A stretch of DNA of 38,062 nucleotides from Welwitschia mirabilis (lineage: Eukaryota; Gnetophyta; Gnetopsida; Welwitschiales), in NCBI GenBank assembly GCA_051453625.1, contig JBOZIK010000001.1, positions 84,806,686 through 84,844,747 on the forward strand, read 5' to 3'. A program made the translations under genes and the position numbers. The notes below the pieces were generated by a model. It saw nothing but the letters and a program-made list of their open reading frames with translations. It was not told the DNA's origin and did no database searches. Of this stretch, positions 21,559 to 30,529 are shown one piece after another (the stretch's first letter is position 1; each line of letters begins with the position of its first letter).

Positions 21559-24429
21559 CAAAAAAGAGGCAGATCTGATTTGCAACAGCCAAAATCATAT
21601 TACGATTTTCCTTAAGAATGAAAGCTAGACCATTACAAATATCTAAAGCCCGCAGCATAATCTAGACAAGGTCGCGGTCTTGGAAGAAGCACAGAGGACT
21701 GTAGTAGATAAATCTAAATGGCTAATATTGGGCGACTTTAACCAATGCCTCCACCGCTGGGAAAAATCAGGTGGTGAAAACTGGAACTCTAAAGGGGATT
21801 CAATCCTAAAAGATTTTTTGGTAAGATACTCCCTCACAGATGTCTCTATTACTAGATGCAAATACACGTGATCAAATAGAAGAGCAGGTATAGAGATGAT
21901 AATGTCTAAGATTGACAGAGTTCTGGCTGGGAAAGATCTAGCTAAACTCCCACTTAAAGCTTGTGATCTGAATAGGATTACCTTAGATCACTGTCCCATC
22001 ATGCTTAAACTAGGGGTGTTTTCACCCCCTAAAACCTCCATTTCATATGGAATGATATCAGATCAACCGGATAGAAATTAGAGTGCTATTAAAAAAAATT
22101 TTGATACATTATGATGGTATTCAACCTATAACTTTTTTATACAGAGCCTCAATACCTTGTAGGCTCATATAAGAGATTAGAGAAAGAAAGATAAAGAGAG
22201 GTTTGACTAAAAGGCTGAACTTAAGGAGAAACTCTCAAAAGTATTCAAGTCGAACAGGAGGAGGAAGGTAATTAGGATAGTTTTCAAAGTAAAGAATATC
22301 AGTGCCTAATGGATCTTCAATAAATACATAATAATGAAAAACATTATTAGAGAGAGCACTCAAAGATTAAGTGGCTTAAAGAGGGTGATAGATACATTAG
22401 ATTCTTCTTCCAACAGGCTAACCAACACAGATCTAATAACAGAATCAGAAGACTTACTATAGGAGGTCAAGTCATAGAAAATGAAGAGGAAATAGTAAAA
22501 AACTATGGACCCATTTTCAAAAAATCTAGAAGTGGGACGATATCATCCCCAGCCTAATTCCAGAAAATAAGAAAGTTTCAAAGAAGGATAATAACATGCT
22601 GACTAAATCCTTGAGTAGAGAAGAGATCTTAACTACATTCAGATTGATGAAGAATAATCGAGCTCTTAGGAGTGATGGGTGGCCAATCGAGCTTTTCAAA
22701 TCACACTTCTCTATCCTAGGGAATAACGTCTATGATGTAACATAAGAAATCTTCTACAATAGACAGATTCTTAGAGAGATAAATAGAACTAGAGTGGTTC
22801 TCATACCGAAAAAGAAGGATGTGAGTAAACTAGAGAACTTTAGACCTTAGGAGTTTCTAATGTCATTTAGAGAGTCTTTAAAAAATTCATAATTGGTCGA
22901 ATCATCCCCTTGCTTCCCAATGTGATTTCAGAGAACCAAGACGGCTTCATTTGATCCAGGTATATCCAAGACCAAATCCTTTTGACCATGATATTATTCA
23001 TTCTGTGAAAAAAATATAAATTTCCGCTCCTCATCACTGAACTAGATATTGCTAAAGCTTATGACTCTATTAATTAGCAAGCTTTAGAGTGCATTCTTAG
23101 GAAAACAAGCTTCTCTCAAAATATTATTAATCTATGGCTAAACATGCAGGCTTCTGCTGAATTTAGTGTGGAGGTAAACAACCATAGATCAAAATTATTC
23201 TTAATGGGAAGAGGTTTGAGACAAGGGGACCCCCTATTCCCATACCTTTTTCTGGTTATGATGAATGCTTTATAGGTTTTCTTAAGAAGTAACAGAGTTA
23301 CAGGAATCAGAATTGGAAGTCAAACATTTCTTAACAATCACTATGCAGATGATACCATCATCATAACCAAGGCGACATATCAGCAAGCAAAAGCTATCAA
23401 AAATTCCATAACCACATTTATAGAGGTAACAAGGATTTGCACTAATTGGAATAAATCAAGAATACACACCTTAGGTAGACAATGTATTAGAAGGGGCGAA
23501 ATCATCCGCATTATAAATTCAAAGTTAAGAGACCTATAGGATATCTACCTGGGCATCCCTCTTTGAAATTGACATAAGACAAGTACCTAGAATTATATTT
23601 TAGAATCCATCTAAAGGCAGTGTAGTACTTGGCACAACAACTTTCTCTCCTCAAAGGCTAAAATCATTCTCACAAACTCTTACTTAATCTCATTCTTTTG
23701 GTACATAACTTCTATTATCGCCCTCCAAGAAATATCATACAAAAAATCAATAGGATCTTAAAGGACTTTATTTGGTCATGAGGAAAGGATCACCACCAAA
23801 TTCATCTTTGTAAATGGGAGATTATTGTTTGCCCAAAGAAATCAGGAGGTTGAGGGATTCAGAAACCCGAAGATTATATCCTCACTGGAGCATATATGAT
23901 CCTAAATAGACTGCAATAAGAAGGTCAGCTTGGTGTGATTTAATTAATTACAAATACATAGATTAGACAATTGATCATGGGGAGTCCTATCTAAGGAAGC
24001 ATCTTAGCAAATCTTTCCAATAACTCATGGACTTAAAAATTTATCAGTCTGATTTAACCAAGCAAATCCTTATAAAGAATTGTGGAAAACATGATGAATA
24101 TAAGAAGTATTGAATGGGATAGATTCCAAAAAAAATAAGGTTTTTTTACTAGCTAAAAGACCATCGAAGAATTTTAACTAGAGACTAATTGCTTAAAAGG
24201 GGATTTCAAGTAGACTCTAGCTGTCCCATCTTCCAGTCCAATCTAGAAACAACATAGCATCTTTTTCACCAATGCATTTGAAGCAAAGAATTAATCTCCA
24301 TAATAATGAAGTACTATCAAACCTGCAATGCCCTTGATATATATTTATTAGATAGGATCTACATGACTTTTTAGCAGATTTAGCAGATTAAAAATAATCT
24401 AATTTTCAATAACACCCCCTACCCTTTCC

Positions 24430-24437
24430 TATAAATA
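24430..24437 (+). promoter_or_regulatory. TATA-like box between LINE ORF2 and ORF3, copy 1
   Basis: TATAAATA follows the conserved CCCTTTCC and lies 43 nt before the ORF3 ATG and 17 nt after the ORF2 stop. Copy 2 has TATATATA in the same context (28855-28862). The conserved position suggests an internal promoter for ORF3, but AT-rich sequence makes TATA matches common. Confidence 0.4.
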
Positions 24438-24480
24438 CAGCAAGGAGGATCAAGCACCTTCATTTTCAAGTAAACTTGTG

Positions 24481-25719
24481 ATGGGAGCCATGCCAACAAT
24501 AGAGCCTTTTGACTCTTACCTCTTTGAAGGTTACCCTGCCCTATGGGAAAAAGTATAGGCAGTGGGATGGGAACCCATCTTACATAAGCTTAGAGGAGAC
24601 TAGAGGGCTTATATCGCCCTCTTTTACAGACGATGGAGAAGAGGACACATCACGTTTAGAAGAATTCCTATAGAAATCATTAAAGACTCCCTTTCCAGGC
24701 TGCTAGAGATCCCTGCAGAAGGAGAACGTATTCTATTTGGAAGTAAAGGGTAACAAGAAGCACTCCACTTCTTCCCTGGTGGGGTTCCTAAATTACTAAG
24801 TGGGCACATTAGCAGAAAGGATTACCACCCCCCTTGGGACTAGGCACAGAGCTCATAGACCACTACTTCATTTAGCCAGAGAATTGTTCCAAACTTTCAA
24901 GTATCCATTTTACTTTTCTCAAAGCTCTTGACTTAGGGTGTCAGGTAAACCTACCATTTTTTTTAATCCAAGTTCTTAAACGGAAGAATTTCTTAAGTTA
25001 CTCAAGCTGAGTTTTGGCCTTTNNNNNNNNNNCTTTAAAGAGCAGCATAAGAAGTTAGGGGAAGAGATTCCCCTTGCCCCTCCTTCCTGTTGTCGTTCAC
25101 ATCAGACCCCCCAAGAGAACCTCCAAAAGAAGAACCACTTTGAAAAGAAACCCTATTCTAGAGGAGACCGCTATGCATGGTAGATCTAGTCAGGGAGTAG
25201 CGACTCCATCCCCAGGTTGTTCATAGGAAACGTCTTTGCCTCTAACCCAACAAAAGATAGCTCAGGAGCCTCACCCCAGCACAGCTCAGGAACTAGCTCA
25301 GGATCATCTGTCACTCAATTCTCCGGAGTGAGGTAGGCATGCTCAGACATTCCTACTCCAACATCGGGCTTCGGCTTTGCTTATAACTCAACTTTAGATT
25401 CTTCCTCAGTAGAAATCCTACCTCAACCTCAAGAGGACATTAACATAAATGCTACTTGATGGGAGGTTCTACTAGCAACCATCCAAAATCTAAAGAGATG
25501 CCTCTTCATCACATTAGGACTCTCTTACAGATCCTTGCCTCAAGCTATCAAATTAAGCTACGAGAAAAAGCCCTAAGACTACATCTAGACAAAAATCCAA
25601 CAAGTGCTAAAAAATTTAAAGAGGTAAATCAAGTGTTTAAGGTTCTGTGTGATCATATTGGTAGATTCCTTCTCAACCACAATCATGGTAATATGTTCCC
25701 ATTCTATAGAGGACTATAA
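24481..25719 (+). pseudogene. LINE ORF3, copy 1: unknown domain + linker + J domain
   Basis: ATG at 24481 (MGAMPTIEPFD), 68 nt after the ORF2 stop. Residues ~15-90 share with copy 2 the blocks ALWEKV, VGWEPIL/LHKLRGD, RRWRRGHITF, RIPIEI, LLEIP, EGERILF and EALHFFP. A second block (LLHL.R.LF then YPFYF) follows in another frame. The linker (25030-25440) is rich in Ser, Thr, Pro and Gln. At 25496-25719 is a J domain: CLFITLGLSYRSLPQAIKLSY, a one-base frame change, then KALRLHLDKNP, KKFKEVNQVFKVLCD and HIGRFLLNHNHG, ending FYRGL-stop. The order helix I-II, loop HxD, helix III, helix IV is that of DnaJ/Hsp40 co-chaperones, which stimulate Hsp70 ATPase. The loop reads HLD instead of HPD, which would impair Hsp70 activation. 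Stops and frameshifts make it non-functional. The N-terminal domain is not recognised; weak resemblance to plant retrotransposon-associated domains is possible. Confidence 0.75.
25023..25032. other. Assembly gap (10 N) inside ORF3
   Basis: Ten N inside the linker of ORF3. The frame relation between the N-terminal domain and the J domain of copy 1 therefore cannot be judged. Confidence 0.99.
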
Positions 25720-26000
25720 TCCTCCCTCCTTAAGTCTATTCCTTATGAACAGTCTGTTAGTAGAACAATGTTTTTATTCTTCTATGCTTTTACTCTTCTA
25801 GCTAGACAGTTCCCTGTGACTGTGTCATCAGGGGGGCATTTTTGCCCCCATTTTTATTCTGTTTCTCAGTTCTCCCTTCAAGAATTAGCAGAATACTCCT
25901 TTTTATAAATAGTTTAATTGTCCTGTCATTCATGGGCATTATCGCCCCCTAATGTACATTTTATAGTCTAATATATATACTTTTTCAATAAAGTAGATTG
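25720..26000 (+). other. LINE copy 1 3' untranslated region with hairpins and poly(A) signal
   Basis: It aligns with 30199-30529 of copy 2, best in the last ~180 nt. Two G/C hairpins are GGGGGGCATTTTTGCCCCC (25831-25849) and GGGCATTATCGCCCC (25934-25948), about 103 nt apart, at places that also hold hairpins in copy 2. AATAAA at 25987-25992 is a candidate polyadenylation signal. No long A tail remains. Confidence 0.65.
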
Positions 26001-28033
26001 TACATTACACTGCTTACTATTACCAACTAATCCATTCTTCATCACCTACTAGTTGAGTTTCTTCATTGTAGAGAATTTAATAATATCCTTTCTAATTGAA
26101 TTGCAAAAAAGCACTAGCATGCATGTAGGATAACATGTGTTTATTATTAGCCATTATGATCCACAAATTAAGTTGACAATAATTAATAACTTGTCAAATA
26201 GAGTGACTTCTAATACTCTAATAACAAGAGAATTAATATGATAAAAAGACATATTAGATATGTAAAAGTAATCTAACCTCAAGACAATATGCCAATCATT
26301 CTTTTAAAAATTACACCATGCACAATTTCTTAAGTAATTAGGTTTTGGCATCAAAAGTTACATCAGTTAGCCATTGAAGGGGAAAAAGCAAAAAATAATC
26401 TTTAAACATTTATCATCTTGTAAGCTTTGATTCATGGAGCTAAAAAGCCTACCCACCAATATTTGCCATAGTTTTTCTAAAATATTAAAGTCTCCTTGAA
26501 AAAGCCAAGGTATTTTTACAAGATTTTCCAAAGTTACTCCAAGAGTTTATCATGTTCTTCAATCATATTTGAAGTGTAAAGCCTATAAACTTTAAACTCT
26601 TCCATTAGGCCTATGAATATAACCCAAATGAAATGTTATCGTGGATTTTAACCATTTGAAACAAGTCATATTAAAGAAACAAAGTTCAATAAGATGTTTT
26701 AACATGCTAAATTAGTCTCATTACCCTTAAACCTATATTTTAAAATTAATAAAGTTACCTTTGTATAATTCTATTATCGAAAAATATTTATTTAAAAAAT
26801 ATAACTTCATTTAAATTTAATCAATACAAAATAAGTTTTCTCAAGGCTCTACTTTACTATGTGAACTACTTTTTGAGTGTCATTAAATTTGCTGACTTTG
26901 TACTATTATTTACTTTACTTTTAAAAGAGTTCTGCATTTATAATTTTGTATCATAATTTTTTTATTTCTCATCACTTATTACATTTATCATAACCATTTG
27001 AGTATTTCACTCATTTTGACATAATGTTATTTTTTGATAAGGTTTTGTCCATGCAAGACACATGTAAATTAAAGCATAGATTCCCTTAAACTTACACATT
27101 TAGCTATAACTTAATGAGTGTTTCTGTTTTTTCTTTAATGAACTATCATTAATACTGTAAGAAAGTAAAGGGGGGGTTGGTAGGTGTGTGTTGTGGGGAA
27201 GGGGTAGGAAGTTGGTGAGGGAAAGAGAGTTGCACATCAAGTCTTCCAAGCTTTTAATAAACTATCATTATCCTTTTCAAGTTCATGGTAGACTTCAACT
27301 CTAATCCCTTATACTGCTTCCTTGTAATATTTATTAATTTTTCTCTTGTCCAGTCATTAAGTAATCTAATATTGATATGTCTTTTTGCATTATTCATAAT
27401 AGAAGTAATAAAAGGAAGATTTATTATATCTTAAAAATATACATATAGTTTCAATTGTAGTAATTCTTATTACTCGTAGTACATTTATCACTTAATTTTC
27501 CCTCTTAGGATATATTTATTGGATCTTTCTCAAGTACAAAAGATATAATATCCATAGTATATATAACATGATAACGGAATGTAATAGCATCTTATCTGAA
27601 CAATCCAACATAATTAAATGAATTATACTAATTCATATTAGACCTTCTAGGTCTTTATAGTAATCCATGAAGGTGTGTCATAGGCACTTAGTTTGAATTT
27701 TTATTATCAATTATTTCAAAAATATACACATACTTTTCTTTATAGAAAGAAAATGTCATTATACATTTATTAACAAATTAAATATTTATTGATAGTGATT
27801 TTAAATAAGAAGTTATAGTATATGCATTTTAACTATACCAATTAAAATTTGAATACTTACATACAACAAATTATTTATGGTTGGGGGTTTTAGACCTCGA
27901 ATAAAAAGATTTTTACTAAAAACCATTAAGATTACAACTCCAAAAATAAGAGATTACTACAAAATAGAAAAAAGAATGAGAGGTGAAAGCCCAAAAAGAC
28001 TCATAGCTTAAAAAGAGAGATAACAAATCGAAA
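26001..28033. other. AT-rich spacer between the two LINE copies
   Basis: No gene or retroelement signature seen on either strand. The one compositional outlier is a G-rich tract at 27169-27230 flanked by a short direct repeat, listed separately. Confidence 0.5.
27134..27275 (+). repeat. G-rich tract between direct repeats
   Basis: CTTTAATGAACTATCATTA (about 27133-27151) and CTTTTAATAAACTATCATTA (about 27251-27270) flank a G-rich, C-poor tract: seven G, then GG, AGG, GGGG, GGGG, AGG and AGGG groups within 60 nt, then AAAGAGAG. The surrounding 2 kb is strongly AT-rich, so the tract stands out. Confidence 0.6.
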
Positions 28034-28133
28034 NNNNNNNNNNNNNNNNNNNNNNNNNNNNNNNNNNNNNNNNNNNNNNNNNNNNNNNNNNNNNNNNNNN
28101 NNNNNNNNNNNNNNNNNNNNNNNNNNNNNNNNN
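28034..28133. other. Assembly gap (100 N)
   Basis: LINE copy 2 starts at its right edge, so the 5' end of copy 2 and its length are unknown. Confidence 0.99.
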
Positions 28134-28149
28134 TCGGTATCACCCCCCC

Positions 28150-28836
28150 AACAAATATTATAGAAAAAATTGACAGAATCTTAAAAGACTTTATTTGGTT
28201 AGGAGGAAAAGACCACCACCGAGTACATCTCTGTAAATGGGAGATTATTGCCCATCCAAAGGAGTCAAGAGGTTGAGGGATTTAAAAACTCAAAAATTTT
28301 ATTCTCACTAGAGCTCATAGGATCCTGAAGAGATTACAAGAAGGAGGGTAACCCTAGTGTGATTTAATTAATCACAAGTATAAAAATTGGACAATTGACC
28401 ACAGGGTTTCATATCTAAGAAAGCATTTATGCAAAGCCTGCCAACAACTTACTAACTTGAACATTTATTAGACTAAAACATCCAAGTAGATTCTTAACAA
28501 GAAGTATGATAAACAGAATGGTTACAAGAAGTATTATAGGGAACAGATACCAGAAAAAAATTAAAGTATTGTATTGGCTAAAAGAATATCAATGAATTTT
28601 AACAAGAGATCAATTGTTTAAGAGGGGATTTCAAGTTGATCCTAACTATCCCATCTTTCAGTCTAATCTAGAAATAACACAACATCTTTCCATCAATGCA
28701 TTTGGAGCAAGAAATTAATTTCAATAATAATAAAGTATTACCAAACTTGCAGCGCCCCTGACATGCATTTATTGAATGGGATTTGCTTGACTTTTTGGTA
28801 GATCTAGAAGATCATAAACAATCTAATTTTCAATAA
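28150..28836 (+). pseudogene. LINE ORF2 C-terminal part, copy 2
   Basis: The frame gives EKIDRILKDFIWLGGKDHHR, then HLCKWEIIAHPKESRG and ILTRAHRILKRLQEGG, the usual 'W.W.G....+.l..W..vc.PK..GGLG.....N.ALL.K' region after the plant LINE reverse transcriptase. Then LTRDQLFKRGFQVDPNY and IFQSNLEITQHL form the zinc-binding domain at ~28590-28700. The end reads AFIEWDLLDFLVDLEDHKQS NFQ-stop (28834-28836). This tail has an intact Trp where copy 1 has TAG. Stops and frame changes disable it. Confidence 0.8.
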
Positions 28837-28854
28837 TACCCCCTTACCCTTTCC

Positions 28855-28862
28855 TATATATA
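28855..28862 (+). promoter_or_regulatory. TATA-like box between LINE ORF2 and ORF3, copy 2
   Basis: TATATATA after CCCTTTCC, 45 nt before the ORF3 ATG at 28907 and 19 nt after the ORF2 stop. Collinear with TATAAATA in copy 1. Confidence 0.4.
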
Positions 28863-29483
28863 CAACAAAGAAGATTATTCGCACTCATTTCCAAAGCAAA
28901 ATCACGATGGGAGCCACTCTAACTTTTGATCCTACTGATCCAGATATTTTTGAAGGATGCCCGGCACTTTGGGAAAAAATATAGGTGGTGGGATGGGGAC
29001 CCCTTTTGCATAAGCTAAGAGGAGACAAGAGGGCTAAGATCACCCCTTTTTAGAGGCAATGGAGAGGAGGATGCATTACTTTCCAAAGAATTCCAATAGA
29101 AATCTCTGAAGAATCTTTCTCCAAGCTACTAGAGATCCCAACGGAAGGCGAGAGGATTCTGTTTGAAAGTAAAGACTAATGAGAAGCTCTCCATTTCTTT
29201 CCCGATGGAGCTCCCAAACTACCTAACGGACACATTAGTAGAAAGGCGTTACCCTCCAATGAGTACTTGGGGCAGAGCTTATGGACTATTACTTCATCTA
29301 ATTAGGAAATTGTTCTAAGCTTTTAGGTATCCATTTTACATTTTTTAAAGCTCTTGACTTGAAACATCAGGTGAACCTGCCCTTTTTTTTCATTTAAGTT
29401 CTTAAATGCAAGGACTCCTCAAGGAACTCAAGATTAATCCTGACCCTATGGAGAGCAGCACAAGAAGCTCATGCTAGCGCGCG

Positions 29484-29583
29484 NNNNNNNNNNNNNNNNN
29501 NNNNNNNNNNNNNNNNNNNNNNNNNNNNNNNNNNNNNNNNNNNNNNNNNNNNNNNNNNNNNNNNNNNNNNNNNNNNNNNNNNN
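29484..29583. other. Assembly gap (100 N) inside ORF3
   Basis: It lies in the ORF3 linker. The base sequence at its left edge, CTAGCGCGCG, is unlike the rest of the element and may be a low-quality contig end. Confidence 0.99.
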
Positions 29584-29860
29584 GTCGTCCTTACCAGACC
29601 CCCCCCCCTTCTTAGAAGAATATCTACAAGAAGTTCCTCTTTTGATAGGAACCCTATTCCTGAGGAAATGACAACACAATCTAGCCTTAGTAAGAGGGGG
29701 ATGTCTTCATCCCCAGGTCACTCAAAAGGACCGTCTTTATTCCCGGCCTAACAGAAGACTCCCGAGGAGCATCATTCTATCCTAGCCTAAAAATACTCTT
29801 CATATCACCCTTCTCCTAACCCTCAGGAGGAAGGTGGGCATGCCCAACCCTCTCTGTCTC

Positions 29861-29870
29861 NNNNNNNNNN
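29861..29870. other. Assembly gap (10 N) inside ORF3
   Basis: Ten N in the linker just before the J domain. Confidence 0.99.
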
Positions 29871-30198
29871 CTTTCCATAGAGCTCCACTTATGACTCATC
29901 TTTAGTGGAAATTCATCTCCAACCTTAGGAAGATCTTGACATGAATGCAGCTAGATGAGAGGTGTTGTTGCTAATGATTCAAGGGTTGAAAAGGTGCCTA
30001 TTTGTCATCTTGGGGCTCTCTCATAGAGCTCTACCATAGGCCGTAAAATTGACTTACAAGAAAAAATCTCTCTGCTTCCATCCAGACAAAAATCCGAAAG
30101 AGATAAATCAAGCATTTAAAGTCCTCTCTGACGATCTGGGCAGATTTCACCTTGAACACAACCATGATAATATATTTTCTTTATGTAGAGGACTATAA

Positions 30199-30529
30199 TC
30201 CTCTCCCTTCATGGCTTCTCCCCTCTAACTCTGAATTCTCTATAATTTCTGGTTTTAAGGAGCATTTTCGCCCTCGTCTTTCAGCAATTCTATGTTTTAT
30301 TTTGTCCATCTCTACTAGTGTTTGCAACACTATAGGCAGTTCCTTGTTACTTCGTCATCGAGAGGTGATTTCGTCCTATTTTGACTTGCTGCTTTAGTTC
30401 CCCTTTACTAATTAGTAGATTACTTCTCTATTATGAACAATTCAGTTCTACTGTTATTCTTGGGTGGCTTCGCCCCTTGATGTACATTTCTTAGTTTAAT
30501 ATACATAGTTTTTTTCAAAAAAAAAGAAT
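30199..30529 (+). other. LINE copy 2 3' untranslated region with three spaced hairpins
   Basis: Hairpin-like motifs lie at 30259-30275 (GGAGCATTTTCGCCCTC), 30361-30377 (AGAGGTGATTTCGTCCT) and 30462-30476 (GGGTGGCTTCGCCCC), i.e. every ~101-102 nt. The last two are collinear with the two hairpins of copy 1. The region ends in TTTTTTTC followed by nine A. Confidence 0.65.

Larger units (their letters stand above)
21153..24412 (+). pseudogene. LINE ORF2: endonuclease / reverse transcriptase
   Basis: Start ATG at 21153. The opening is MNYLS*NYRGLG (TAG for Trp; 'WNxRGLG' of the APE-type endonuclease), then DLVCLQ, SGGLLVS, ILGDFNQCLHRWEKSGG (catalytic GDFN), a TGA in the YTWSN position, KIDRVL and LDHCPIML (catalytic D-H). 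Reverse transcriptase runs ~22620-23570: SDGWPIELF, VVLIPKKKD, FRP, ITELDIAKAYDSIN, GLRQGDPLFPYLFL, HYADDTIII (catalytic YADD) and YLGIPL. The C-terminal zinc-binding domain (zf-RVT) is at ~24130-24290: LTRDQLLKRGFQV-like, then CPIFQSNLETT and H..C. The frame ends SNFQ-stop at 24410-24412, the same stop as copy 2. It nicks target DNA and primes cDNA synthesis. More than ten stops, frameshifts and one gap disable it. Confidence 0.9.
19840..26000 (+). mobile_element. L1-type LINE, copy 1, near full length, with a third ORF
   Basis: The order of remnants is: 5' leader (about 19840-20063), ORF1 (DUF4283 and CCHC knuckles), ORF2 (endonuclease, reverse transcriptase, zinc-binding domain), a short spacer with TATA-like box, ORF3 (unknown domain, linker, J domain), and a 3' untranslated region with AATAAA. 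The 5' edge is placed where base composition shifts to the GC-richer 'CTGCTAGGGTTTTAAGGC'. The 3' edge is placed by the point where similarity with copy 2 ends. A convincing target duplication was not found; AGTAGA occurs near both ends but is too short to trust. Two gaps interrupt it, and at the first gap two different copies may have been joined (see duplicated 97 bp). Confidence 0.85.
28907..30198 (+). pseudogene. LINE ORF3, copy 2: unknown domain + linker + J domain with HPD
   Basis: ATG at 28907 (MGATLTFDPTDPD), 70 nt after the ORF2 stop. The N-terminal domain repeats the blocks of copy 1: FEGCPALWEKI, VGWGPLLHKLRGDKRA, ITFQRIPIEIS, LLEIPTEGERILF and ALHFFPDGAPKLP. A further block in another frame reads TWGRAYGLLLHL. 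Linker residues near the second gap include WACPTLSV. From 29941 a single frame gives MNAAR*EVLLLMIQGLK, CLFVILGLSHRALP*AVKL, TYKKKSLCFHPDKNP, KEINQAFKVLSDDLGRFHL, EHNHDN, ending CRGL-stop. HPD is intact. The two stops are TGA for Trp and TAG for Gln, both single transitions. Helix III is about six residues shorter than in copy 1, which adds TSAKKF. J proteins act by docking on Hsp70; a role in particle handling, nuclear entry or cDNA synthesis would be inference. Confidence 0.78.
28134..30529 (+). mobile_element. L1-type LINE, copy 2, 5' part missing
   Basis: This block is collinear with 23715-26000 of copy 1. It begins inside the region between reverse transcriptase and the zinc-binding domain (the right edge of a gap) and runs through ORF2 end, TATA-like box, ORF3 and 3' untranslated region to an A run of nine (30517-30525). 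That run is a remnant poly(A) tail and marks the 3' end of the insertion. Base differences from copy 1 are frequent and stops lie at different positions, so the copies are independent, old insertions of the same family. Confidence 0.85.

Noticed and set aside
24624-24809. Minus-strand frame across LINE ORF3
   Set aside because: Shadow of the plus-strand N-terminal domain, which is conserved between the two copies.
25456-25719. Treating the J-domain segment as an independent host DnaJ gene
   Set aside because: The same segment sits at the same place in a second copy of the LINE, in the same frame as conserved linker residues (VEI..QP.ED..MNA), so it belongs to the element as seen here.
19810-26000. 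Target-site duplication AGTAGA for LINE copy 1
   Set aside because: Only 6 bp, and the exact ends of the element are uncertain; matches this short occur often in AT-rich DNA.
29446-29679. Frames running through the 100 N gap
   Set aside because: Frames across N runs are artefacts because the gap length is unknown.
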